From contig CAVSWC010000003.1 in NCBI GenBank assembly GCA_963731585.1, positions 62,001 through 126,000 of the forward strand: a DNA stretch of 64,000 nucleotides, given 5' to 3'. Shown one piece after another: positions 14,793-24,900 of this stretch (position 1 is its first letter; every line of letters starts with the position of its first letter). Below the pieces are notes generated by a model. That model was not told the origin of the DNA. It did no database searches and saw nothing but the letters and a program-made list of their open reading frames with translations. Source of the DNA: CANKHA01 sp963731585 (GTDB lineage: Bacteria; Pseudomonadota; Alphaproteobacteria; Rhizobiales; Xanthobacteraceae). A program made the position numbers and the translations under genes.

Positions 14793-17408
14793 ATGTATTT
14801 CAACAGCCGAGGCGTTATTCTTGTTGCTGCGATTGCGCTATATGCATGTTACGTACCGGCGCTGGCTCAACACGCCGCGAAACCCGGCAGTTCCACAAGT
14901 GCCGCTCCCGCTGCCGTGGCCCCGGCCGACAAGTTTCGACACCCGGTTGGGGATGGAAGGCTCACCGAGAATTATGACGACCGAGATGGGTGGTTTGTCT
15001 CAAAGGGGTTTGGCGATCCATTCGGTCAAGTATGTCCCGGGACATCACTTCCGTTCTGTTACCATTTGGGGGAAAATTGGAACTTCATCGGTAGAGATTT
15101 AGGCCAGCCGGTCTATGCGGTCGCCAACGGTGAAATTCTCGAGTCTGGCTACGCGTCAACCGCCGGAGGCAGGTTGCCCGGCTCGCTGGGAAATTACGCT
15201 CTGATCAAGCATACCTTGCCCGCGCCTGGCCGGTACGTGCCGGAATACGGCTGGGTGAAGAAAATCGTTTCGCTCTATGCCCATCTCGGCGACCTCAAGG
15301 GCATTTGCGGCGATGACTCGGTCAGCTGCAGGGCCGGTCAAGCCGTCAGCAAAGGCGCCTTGATTGGGCACATCGGCAACACCGGATTGTCAGCCTTGAT
15401 CGGTGGGGGGGGCCTGCATTTTGAGATGCGGCTGCACGAGGAAAAATGCGTCAATGGTCCGACGCAGACTACGGCAAGGGCCAGCTGTCTCGAGTATTTA
15501 AAAGCCCGCTATCCCGTCAAGTACGCGAGCGGTGGCGGATGGGTCGACCCGACCTGCTTTATTATGGGGCTGAACCCGCCGAAGAACGATGACTTTGCGG
15601 CCGCCGTGACGATCAAGGCCGGCACCCCTTCCAAAGGCAGCAATCTCTGCGCGACGCGGGAAAATGGTGAACCGAACCACGCGGGCAGGACCATTGACGC
15701 GCATGAGCTGCATGCCGGCGGAAGGTCGGCGTGGTGGAAATTCACGGCGCCCGAAAGCGCCAAATACGTCGTCAGCACGATCGGCACCAAGTTCGACACG
15801 GTCCTTGGCGTCTATACGAGCGGTACAAGCGAGCAAATCAAGGATCTGCATCGCGTCGTCAAGCAGAACGATTCCGAACATTCTAACCTTTGCAAATCTG
15901 CTGAGTTCTGTGCCAGCAAAGTGACGTTCACCGCGGTCGCCGGAACAACCTATTATTTCGCGGTCGATGGAGCCAGCAAAGGTACGATGGCGGCAGCCGG
16001 TGGCTATATTCACCTCGTTGTGACGGAGGCCGGTCCCAATCTTGTCGTGGCGGGACAAACCAAGACCCTCGGGCCGTTTTACGAGGGAGGACCTTTCCCC
16101 TCATCGACGCTTCGGTTCTCCGTGGCCGCCAGTCGGGACAAAGTGGCTTACGGGATCTACAACGTGCCGCCTTGGCTCACCCCTTCTTCAACTTTCGGCA
16201 GTGCAACGACCTCGCCCGAACTCATTACCTTCAACGTCAATACCAAGGCTAAAACGCTGCCGGCGGGAAAGCATTCGGCCGAAATCGTCTTTGCAAGCAG
16301 CAGCGATCAACGCCCGCAGACGCGCAAGGTGTCATTGGACATCGAGAAGCTTCCCACGCTGGACATGTCGCCGATGGAGGATGTCATTGCATCGGGCGGG
16401 AAAGGCGGGCCGTTTGAACCGGGCTCATTCTCGTACCAGATCAAGACTTCGACCGGGACGCTGATTTATTCGATTTCCGGTGTTCCCAGTTGGCTCACGG
16501 CGTCGTCGGCCTCGGGCAAGGCGACGACGACGCCAAAGTCCATCAGCTTCGCGCTGAACGCAAACGCCGAGAGCTTGCCGGTTGGAACTCACCGCGCAAC
16601 GATCAGCGTCAGCACAATGGTGGCCGGACAAGAGCCAAGCATACGGGCGGCTGCCAAGTCGCACACGCGTAGAATCGAGTTAAAAGTCGCGCACTCTCTG
16701 CAGGTCAGCCCCGCAAGCGGCCTCAGCATATCCGGAAACCAGGGCGGGCCATTCACGCCTTCCTCATCCGACTTTTCGCTCACCAGCACTCGCGGGAACA
16801 TCAACTATGAGATCTCCGGCGTGCCGGACTGGCTCACGGTGTCGTCCCCGACCGGAACGGCGACGACAACTCCAAAACTCGTGACCTTCACAGTGAACGC
16901 CAACGCCAACGCCTTGGCTGCGGGCTCGCATAACGCGAACGTCATCTTCACCAATACCACCGACAACAAGGGGACGACGTCGCGACCAATCAACCTGACA
17001 GTGAATGCGCCCAGTCTGCAGATCGGCCCAGCGACCAACATTGCCGCCTCCGGAACTCAGGGGGGGCCGTTTACTCCGTCTTCCTTCTCCTATCTGCTGA
17101 ACGCTACGACCGAGACGTTGAATTATGCAATAAGCGGCTTGCCAAGTTGGCTTTCCGCATCTTCGACGTCGGGGACGCTCACGACAACGCCGACGATCAT
17201 CACCTTCACCGTGAACTCGAGCGCCAACGCCTTGGCCGCCGGATCACACAGCGCCAGCATCACGTTCAGCAACTCGACTAACGGCCAGGGCACGACTTCG
17301 CGCGGGGCCGACCTGACGGTGAATGGCCCCTCGTCTACCGATTATCTTACCGACGGCAAGGGGAATTATCTCCTCAGTGCAACTGGAATAAAGATCATTG
17401 GATCCTGA
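14793..17408 (+). CDS. Secreted M23-like (LytM) protein with four C-terminal Ig/BACON-like repeats
   Basis: About 871 residues. A signal peptide (MYFNSRGVILVAAIALYACYVPALAQ) fits ATG 14793 better than the upstream GTG 14757. The N-terminal domain resembles M23 LytM peptidases, with HLGENWNFIGRDLGQPVYAVANG, VSLYAHLGDL and GGLHFEMRLH. The metal motif HxxxD reads H-L-G-E-N, and HxH reads G-L-H, so two expected catalytic or zinc residues differ. A middle domain (about 15690-16030) resembles bacterial pre-peptidase-type beta domains. Four repeats of about 95-105 residues follow, each with GGPF, a P-W-L motif, T-T-P and a closing beta strand. Likely a cell-wall or matrix-binding protein, perhaps without peptidase activity. 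Confidence 0.8.
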   Translation: MYFNSRGVILVAAIALYACYVPALAQHAAKPGSSTSAAPAAVAPADKFRHPVGDGRLTENYDDRDGWFVSKGFGDPFGQVCPGTSLPFCYHLGENWNFIGRDLGQPVYAVANGEILESGYASTAGGRLPGSLGNYALIKHTLPAPGRYVPEYGWVKKIVSLYAHLGDLKGICGDDSVSCRAGQAVSKGALIGHIGNTGLSALIGGGGLHFEMRLHEEKCVNGPTQTTARASCLEYLKARYPVKYASGGGWVDPTCFIMGLNPPKNDDFAAAVTIKAGTPSKGSNLCATRENGEPNHAGRTIDAHELHAGGRSAWWKFTAPESAKYVVSTIGTKFDTVLGVYTSGTSEQIKDLHRVVKQNDSEHSNLCKSAEFCASKVTFTAVAGTTYYFAVDGASKGTMAAAGGYIHLVVTEAGPNLVVAGQTKTLGPFYEGGPFPSSTLRFSVAASRDKVAYGIYNVPPWLTPSSTFGSATTSPELITFNVNTKAKTLPAGKHSAEIVFASSSDQRPQTRKVSLDIEKLPTLDMSPMEDVIASGGKGGPFEPGSFSYQIKTSTGTLIYSISGVPSWLTASSASGKATTTPKSISFALNANAESLPVGTHRATISVSTMVAGQEPSIRAAAKSHTRRIELKVAHSLQVSPASGLSISGNQGGPFTPSSSDFSLTSTRGNINYEISGVPDWLTVSSPTGTATTTPKLVTFTVNANANALAAGSHNANVIFTNTTDNKGTTSRPINLTVNAPSLQIGPATNIAASGTQGGPFTPSSFSYLLNATTETLNYAISGLPSWLSASSTSGTLTTTPTIITFTVNSSANALAAGSHSASITFSNSTNGQGTTSRGADLTVNGPSSTDYLTDGKGNYLLSATGIKIIGS

Positions 17409-17721
17409 TCGCCCTTTCGCAATCGTGATCATCTCTCGCAAGTCCGGCGGGGACTTGGAGAGACATGTGATGACTCAAATGGATCACGGCGGCTTTTGTC
17501 GACGACATGCCGCACCTCGGTCCCGACTTTGTAGCCACCATGGGGACCTGGAAGGCTGAAATTGGGACAAAATGCTAACGTTCAATGCGCTACCGACCCC
17601 CGCCATCCCAATGAGCACTGACCCGCACTGCTTCAATGGCCCTGTAAAGTCGCTGCGATCGTAGCGCCACCGGTCTTGGGATCACTTTCCTGTCAGCACC
17701 CAGCCTGATGGCGGCCTTGAG
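17409..17721. other. Intergenic region between convergent M23-like and NRPS genes
   Basis: About 310 bases with no recognised gene. It holds a small hairpin at 17440-17456. As the flanking genes converge, the region should contain both transcript ends. Confidence 0.5.
17440..17456 (+). terminator. Possible weak transcription terminator hairpin
   Basis: Arms AAGTCC and GGACTT with a GGCGG loop, 32 bases after the M23-like stop. There is no following T run on the plus strand, so a rho-independent role is doubtful. Confidence 0.3.
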
Positions 17722-20700
17722 CTATTTTTCAGGAGCCGGCACGCCCACGAGATAATTCTCCAATTGCTCGGCCAGATGCGACACATTCGGTGTACGCATC
17801 ATTGAAATGTGGCCTCCAGGGATATCGTGAACCTTCACACCTCCCTGGACAACGTCACTCCATCCCAACGTCCGGTCGTCGTTCAATTTTTTTGGCCGCT
17901 CACTCGCCCGGAACAGCAACAGCCGTCCGGAAAACACCTTTGGCTTGTAGGTGTAATTCAGCGCGATGAAAGTATCGAGCAGGCTGTGCATGCTCTTCGG
18001 CACTGGCCGGCCACTCAGGACGCAAACGCGTCTTACCATCTTCCAAAGAAACAATCTCGCGCGCGTTCGGGCACTTTTTCGAATATCCGAAGCAACCTCT
18101 TTGAAGTTGCCGCGAAACAATCGTCCCACATACTTGTCATAGCGGCCGACAATTTGAGACGTCCAAGACCGACCCAATTCCGACAAGTGTACCTTGTGAT
18201 AGGTTGCAGGATTCGGCGTGTCGAGCAACGCTATCACCGCGACCTCTTTTCCGCCTTTGGTCAGCTGCGTCGCCATCTCGTAAACGAGGAGCCCACCGAA
18301 CGACATTCCGCAGAGCTGATACGGGCCGTTACTTTGAATCTTTTGTATCTCGTCGATGTACATCGCGGCGAGGCGGTCAACTGCCAGGACCCCGCGGAGG
18401 GTGTCGACATCGGGAGGCCGCAGCCCGTAGACGGGCTGGTCCTCCGGCAGCGCCTTCAGCAGGTCAAGATAATGGAAAAGGTGTCCCCCGCCGGGATGAA
18501 CAAGAAACAATGGGAGCTTCGCCCCGTTCTTGCGGAGGGGAATGATCAGCGAATTTTCCGTCCCTTCGTGGGCCAATCGTATCTTGTCGGAGAGCTGGGC
18601 GATCGTCGCCGCAATAATTACGGTTGAGAGGTCGATGCGGATACCACTTTCCTTTTCCAATTTCGAAACGAACTTCGCGGCAAGCAACGAATTGCCGCCG
18701 AGGGCGAAAAAATCATCGTAGACGCCGATCGCCGGCAACCGGAAAAGGTCTTTCCAGATCTCAGCCAGCAGAGTTTCATACTCGTTGCGGGGAGGAACGA
18801 GGACGGCGGTGTATCTGGTAGCCCTTCTGCGCCTCGAGAAGAGACGTCGAATAATTGATTTGTGCCGCGCTCTCTCACGTCCCTTCTCTTCCGGAGATGG
18901 CAGCTTATCTCGGTCCACCTTACCAATCGGCGTTAGTGGAAGGGCATCCAAAAAAATAATCGCCTCCGGCAGCATATATTGAGGCAATGCAGTGTGCAGG
19001 TGCTCATATACTGCCTTCTCGGACAAGCTGTCACTTTGCTTTGGCACGCAATAGGCCAGAAGCCGTTTTACGCTTACCCCGTCGCGCTCCGCCATGACGC
19101 ACGCTTGGCGGACGCCCGGGTGGCGCCGCAGCACAACCTCAATTTCATCCAACTCGATACGATAACCGCGCAACTTAACCTGACTGTCCGTGCGCCCTAG
19201 GAATTGAATAGTGCCATCCTGCAGGAAGCGGACCTGGTCGCCGGTGCGATATAGCCGTTCAGCTACTCCGTCCGAGCGGACGTGAGTCATGAACTTCGTC
19301 GCTGTCAGTTCAGGACGGTTTAGATAACCGCGCGCGAGGCCATCGCCGGCGATGAATAATTCTCCGGTCCTTCCGATCGGCACCGCTTGCAACGCGGAGT
19401 CGAGAATATACACACGAGTGTTCGAAATCGGCCGGCCGATGGGCACTGGATCGGGCACCACCTCCCCGGGGACAAAGATATGGCAGCAGGTGAATGTCGT
19501 ATTCTCAGTGGGGCCATAGCCGTTGATCAGGCGCAGGGCCGGAAATTTGTCGAGCACCTGGCGAATGTGCCACGGCGAAAGCACATCGCCGCCCGCAACC
19601 AGCTGGCGCAACGGACGCAGATCTTCCAGTCGCTCCTCTACCATCGCGTGAAACAGCCCGGCTGTCAGCCACAGTGTGGTAATGCCCTGCTCCCGGATTA
19701 CCCGCCCCAGATCCTGCAATGATGGCGGTTCCGGCGGCATGACCACCAGTCGAGCACCATTCAGTAACGCTCCCCAGATCTCAAAGGTCGAGGCATCAAA
19801 GGAAATCGGAGCCAATTGCAGGAACACTTCATCGCTGCCAAAACGGCAATAGTTTGTGTCGCGAACTAGGCGGACAATGGCGCGATGCTCCACCATCACG
19901 CCTTTTGGTTGGCCGGTCGAACCAGATGTATACATCACGTATGCAAGGCCTTGAGGCCCCGCACCGTTGTCAGGATTCGCGATCGAAGCTTGTTCGATTG
20001 TCTTCCAGTCTGTATCTAAGCAGAAGATTTTTCTATCCAAAGCAATCAACTCGATACTTGGATACAACTGCTCTTGTGTCAGGATCAATGTTGCATTTGT
20101 TTCATTGAGCACGAAATTAAGGCGCTCTTTTGGGTCGGACGTATTCAGCAGGACAGTACCGCCTCCGGCTTTCAGAACGCCCAAGATCGCGATCAACATT
20201 TCCAGGGACCGCTGGATGTAAACTCCCACGAGAACTTCAGGACCAACTGCGTGTTCAATCAAAAAATGTGCAAGCTGATTCGCTCTTTCATTCAATTCAC
20301 GGTAAGTTAAACGCTCATTCTCGAGAACGACTGCTACAGCATCCGGCGTTCGTCTCGCTTGCTGCTCGAACAATTCATGGACCGTCAATTCCCTCGGATA
20401 ATCCGTCTCCGTCCAATTCCACTCGACAAACTTGCGGTGCTCGATGTCGGTCGGCAGCGACAACTCACCGATCTGCTTGTGGGGATTCGCAACGATGCCT
20501 TCCAGCACTATCTTGTAGTGCCCCAGCAGGCCAAGCACCGTTCCTGCCTCGAAAAGATCGGTGTCGAATTCGCAGAACGCCCGCCAGCCTTCGGGACTTT
20601 CGACCATGAAGAAATTGAGGTCACAGATCGCGCCTGGCGAGTATGCGGGCACTCCCGTTAGCTTGAAAACGTCGTAGTCTACGCTCTCCGTAAACGCCCG

Positions 20701-21897
20701 TTGGAATTGGAAGTTGACCGAAAACAGCGGGTTGCGGCTCAAATCTCGCGTCGGCCGCACGATTTCGAGGAGGCGCTCAGTCGGCATCTCGCCCTGATCA
20801 AATAACTCTTGAACTACCTCTCTCACTTGCGTGAGTACGTCGACAAAGGTCGGATTGCCAGACAGATTGCCGCGCAACACCAGCGTATTGACGAAACACC
20901 CGATCAGGTCCTCGAGATCGACTTCGTGCCGCCCAGCAAGTTGTGTGCCGACGCTGATGTCTGTTTCGCCGGTGAAGCGATGCAACATCGTCATCAGAGC
21001 GGCAAGTGCTGTCATGTACAGGGTTGCGCCGTACCGTCCACCCAACTCCCCGACAGCGTCGGACAACGCGCGAGGAAGCAATATAGACGCGATATCTCCG
21101 TTGTGGGTCCGAGCCGGAGCACGCGGATAATCCGATCGCACCTCGAAATATTTTAAACCGGCTAACTGTCTGGTCCAATACTCTTCCAGTGATCTCAATG
21201 CCCCGCTCTCGTTCCACTCGCGCTGCCAGCGGGCGTAGTCGCCAAATTGAAGCGGGAGACGCGGAAGTGACGGCAGACAATTCTCGGCGAGAGCTCGGCA
21301 GATCTCGCCGATTTCCCGTCGCAGCACACCGATCGACCAACCATCAAAGATTGTATGATGGGCGGTCACAAGCAGCATGTAGCGTGTTTCGGAAAGCCGC
21401 AGCAACCTTGCCCGCAGGAGCGGCGCTTCGTTCAGCCGAAATGACTTAGAAGCTTCTTCTCGGCCAATGCGCTTAGTCTCGGTCGATTGCTCTGATTCAC
21501 TCAGGCCCGTTAAGTCGCTAAATAGAATGCTAAAACCGACCGCCGGCTCGACTTTTTGATATGGCTCGCCGTCAATCTCGATGAAGCGGGTGCGGACAAC
21601 CTCATGGCGATCGATAACGAAAGCGAAGGCGCGTTCAAGGAGATCAAGCGTTATTCTGCCATCAAGCTGCCAGCACATGTTGACATTGAGCGATGGGTCA
21701 CCAGGAGAGAATTTGTCGAGGAGCCATAGTTGCCGCTGCATGAGCGAGCATGGCAGCAAAGACGTTCCTGACTTGTCACCACTAAACTCACTATCGCCCG
21801 CTATCAAACTGCCGGACGAGCTCGCGTTGCTCTCCGCAGGCGATTTCGAACCCGAGTCCGGAACATCAGTCTGGTTAACTGCAGACATCGGACGCAT
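17722..21897 (-). CDS. Nonribosomal peptide synthetase, C-A-PCP-TE (termination module)
   Basis: A 1391-residue single-module NRPS with a release domain. Condensation: HHTIFDGWS near residue 179. Adenylation: YTSGSTGQPKG near 650, NGYGPTE near 789, YRTGD, GRTDSQVKLRGYRIE near 905 and PIGKVDR. Carrier: FFALGGNSLLAAK with its Ser near 1067. Thioesterase: CGMSFGGLL near 1197. Pocket residues read by eye as D-A-F-W-V-G-G-T-F plus Lys, close to the Val code DAFWIGGTFK. A basic Arg-rich linker (RRLFSRRRRATR) lies between A and PCP. The gene starts 6 bases after the preceding synthetase stop and ends the operon. All catalytic motifs look intact. Confidence 0.93.
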   Translation of the reverse strand: MRPMSAVNQTDVPDSGSKSPAESNASSSGSLIAGDSEFSGDKSGTSLLPCSLMQRQLWLLDKFSPGDPSLNVNMCWQLDGRITLDLLERAFAFVIDRHEVVRTRFIEIDGEPYQKVEPAVGFSILFSDLTGLSESEQSTETKRIGREEASKSFRLNEAPLLRARLLRLSETRYMLLVTAHHTIFDGWSIGVLRREIGEICRALAENCLPSLPRLPLQFGDYARWQREWNESGALRSLEEYWTRQLAGLKYFEVRSDYPRAPARTHNGDIASILLPRALSDAVGELGGRYGATLYMTALAALMTMLHRFTGETDISVGTQLAGRHEVDLEDLIGCFVNTLVLRGNLSGNPTFVDVLTQVREVVQELFDQGEMPTERLLEIVRPTRDLSRNPLFSVNFQFQRAFTESVDYDVFKLTGVPAYSPGAICDLNFFMVESPEGWRAFCEFDTDLFEAGTVLGLLGHYKIVLEGIVANPHKQIGELSLPTDIEHRKFVEWNWTETDYPRELTVHELFEQQARRTPDAVAVVLENERLTYRELNERANQLAHFLIEHAVGPEVLVGVYIQRSLEMLIAILGVLKAGGGTVLLNTSDPKERLNFVLNETNATLILTQEQLYPSIELIALDRKIFCLDTDWKTIEQASIANPDNGAGPQGLAYVMYTSGSTGQPKGVMVEHRAIVRLVRDTNYCRFGSDEVFLQLAPISFDASTFEIWGALLNGARLVVMPPEPPSLQDLGRVIREQGITTLWLTAGLFHAMVEERLEDLRPLRQLVAGGDVLSPWHIRQVLDKFPALRLINGYGPTENTTFTCCHIFVPGEVVPDPVPIGRPISNTRVYILDSALQAVPIGRTGELFIAGDGLARGYLNRPELTATKFMTHVRSDGVAERLYRTGDQVRFLQDGTIQFLGRTDSQVKLRGYRIELDEIEVVLRRHPGVRQACVMAERDGVSVKRLLAYCVPKQSDSLSEKAVYEHLHTALPQYMLPEAIIFLDALPLTPIGKVDRDKLPSPEEKGRERARHKSIIRRLFSRRRRATRYTAVLVPPRNEYETLLAEIWKDLFRLPAIGVYDDFFALGGNSLLAAKFVSKLEKESGIRIDLSTVIIAATIAQLSDKIRLAHEGTENSLIIPLRKNGAKLPLFLVHPGGGHLFHYLDLLKALPEDQPVYGLRPPDVDTLRGVLAVDRLAAMYIDEIQKIQSNGPYQLCGMSFGGLLVYEMATQLTKGGKEVAVIALLDTPNPATYHKVHLSELGRSWTSQIVGRYDKYVGRLFRGNFKEVASDIRKSARTRARLFLWKMVRRVCVLSGRPVPKSMHSLLDTFIALNYTYKPKVFSGRLLLFRASERPKKLNDDRTLGWSDVVQGGVKVHDIPGGHISMMRTPNVSHLAEQLENYLVGVPAPEK

Positions 21898-21903
21898 TCT
21901 CAG

Positions 21904-24900
21904 CTACCTGCTACTTGAACGCATGAATGACTTGAGCGTCGATACCTTGTTCTGGGTCTCCGTTGATTTAGCTAAACCCGACGCGATTCCTCTAATAGTC
22001 CGATGCACCAAGATTTGGCGTGGAGTCACGGCAAGTCCTGCCTTCCGTGCACGCGCCGCAATCTGAAAGATATGCAGCAAGTCGGCGCCAAGTTCGAACA
22101 GGTTGTCGTCAATTCCGACGCGTTCTCGTCGCAGCACTTCAGCCCAGATTCCGGCCATCGTCTTCTCATCCGGACTGCGCGGAGCTACGAAATCGGCGCC
22201 GCCGGATTGGCTTGACCAATCGGGAGCGGGAAGTGCGCGGCGATCGACCTTTCCGTTGGGCGTCAAAGGCATTGCTTCGAGAAGCATAAACGCCGCCGGC
22301 GCCATATAGGCCGGCAACTTGCCGACGACAAAGTCGCGCAGATTCGCAGAAGTCGGCTTCGACATCCCTGCAGGCACGAGATACGCGACCAAGCGCTTAT
22401 CTGACTGCACATCCTCGCGCATCAGCACCACGGCTTGGGCAACCTCTGGATGGCTGGCGAGCACTGCCTCGACTTCGCCCAGCTCTATGCGGAGGCCGCG
22501 AAGCTTGACCTGATCATCCGACCGGCCAAGAAATTCCAGGCTTCCATCGCTGTGGCGACGAATAATATCTCCTGTACGGTACATCCGGGCGCCCACCTCG
22601 CTGCTGAAAGGATCCAGAAGGAATCTTTCCGCGGTAAGTTCAGGCTTGTTCAGATATCCCCGCGCTACGCCGAGACCGCTAATATACAACTCGCCCGGCA
22701 GTCCCAAGGGAACGGGCTGTTGTTCCTTGTCCAAGACATAGAACCGGGTGTTGGCAATCGGATGTCCAATCCGGACGGGATCCTCTCCAGCCTCCACGGC
22801 CGCAACCGCAGACCAGATCGTCGTTTCGGTAGGACCATACATATTCCAAACCGATCGGCTCCTTTGCACGAGTTGGTTGGCAAGGTCGCGAGGCAACGCT
22901 TCTCCGCCGCATAGAACCTTAAGAGCAGGGTCGGTCGTCCAACCGGCGGCAATCAATTGGCGCCAGGTGACCGGCGTCGCCTGCATAACGGTCGCCCTCA
23001 CTTTCTTGAGATACTCAAGCAGTTGAGCTGCATCCTGAGCCACCTCTTGACTGACGATCGCCAGCTTGGCTCCAACAGAAAGTGGCAGAAACAGCTCCAG
23101 CCCAGAAATGTCGAACGACAAGGTCGTGATCGCGGCCAGAACGTCGGTCTGCTCCAACCCCGGCTTTGTGATCATCGCCTGCAGCAAGTTCACTACGGCC
23201 CGATGCGAAATCTCAACACCCTTGGGCTTGCCGGTCGAGCCCGATGTATAGATCACGTACGCCAAGTCCTCGGGCCCGGCGATTTTCTTTGGCTTGGCCG
23301 CATCCTCCCGGGCGATAAGCTCCCAATCGCGATCGAGGGATACCACCTGCGCGTCACCGAACGACCACGACTTGGTCAAGCCTCTTTGCGTCACGACGAC
23401 CGACACACGCGCATCGTCCAGGATGTAGCGGAGACGCTCCTGCGGATATGTCGGGTCCATGGGTACATAAGTCCCACCCGACTTCAGGATTCCTAACAAG
23501 GCGACGACCATGTCCAGGCTGCGATCGACGAACAGGCCCACCATGACCCCGGATTTCACCCCGAGCTTTTGCAGATAGTTGGCAAGCTGATTTGCCTTGT
23601 AATCGAGCTCCCCAAAGGTGAGCTCCTGCCCTTCGAATACGATAGCCGCGGAGTCTGGCGTTTTCTTCACCTGCTTTTCGAATAGGCCATGAACAGAAAG
23701 CCCGGCAGGAAGCTCGGTCCCGGTGGCATTCCACTCCTCGAGCGATCGGAAACTCTCGGTTTCCGAGAGCAGGGGAAGCTTGGAAATCGGCTGATCGACA
23801 TTCGCAACCATGCCTTCCAGCAGGAGTTCGTAGTGACCCAACCAGCGCGCGATCGTCTCTTCTTCGAATAGCCGAGTGTCGTAGTCGCAGTCGATCACCA
23901 AGCCGTCCTTCAATTCCAAGACATTGAGAAAGAGATCAAAATTCACGAAGCTTTTCGGGTTCGGATCGATCTCGGCCTCAATGCCATCGAAGCAAAGACC
24001 GTCGCCAATGCGCTCAAGATTGAACAGAATTTCGGTGAGAGGAAGACGGCTGGGATCGCGCCGCAGCGCTAGTTTTCGGACCAGCCTACCGTATGTGTAG
24101 TTCTGGTGATCGAAGCCAGCCAGCACGGTCTGCTTCATCTGCGCCAGAAACTCAGCAGCAGTGAGATTGCCAGCGAGATCGCCGCGCAAAGGAATGAAGT
24201 TAACGCAGTGCCCTACCAATATGGCGTCTTTGATGAGAGATTGACCTGCAGTCGGAACGCCTACGACGATGTCGTCTTGTCCACTCAAACGATTGAGCAG
24301 AATCTGCCAGCCCGCGAGGAGAGTTATGAACAAGGTGCACTTCTGCCGGGCACCCATCTTCTTGATATTGTTGTACGCCTCGGTCCCTATCTTGTAGCGG
24401 TACGTCGCCCCGTCGAAGCCTCTCACCGACGGACGCGGATGGTCGAGCGGCAAGTCGAGCAACGGACCAGGCTGCTTGAACTGCTCAAGCCAATACTGCT
24501 CGACCTTCGCGCCCTCGGGGCTGTTCAAAAATTCCTGTTGCCGCTTAGCGTAAGCGGCAAAGCTCATTGGTGCGGGAAGCTCCAAGGACGCATCCCGAAC
24601 GATCGAGTTGTAGGCATGAGCGATTTCATCAATGAGCACATTGGTGGACCAACCATCGCAAACGATGTGATGCGCCGTGAAGATCAGAAGCTGATAGCGA
24701 GCCTCCAAATAGATCCATTGAGCGCGGATCAGCGGACCTTCGCCCAAGTCGAACGGCGTATGCGCATTCTGCTTGACGATTTCTTTGAGGCGCGCCTCCC
24801 GTTCGCCGGGAGTCAATTGAGTGAGATCAACGGTTGGTATTTCGAGGTCAAGCTTCGGTGCAAATCGCTGGCAATTCCCTTCCTCATTGAACGTCGCCCG

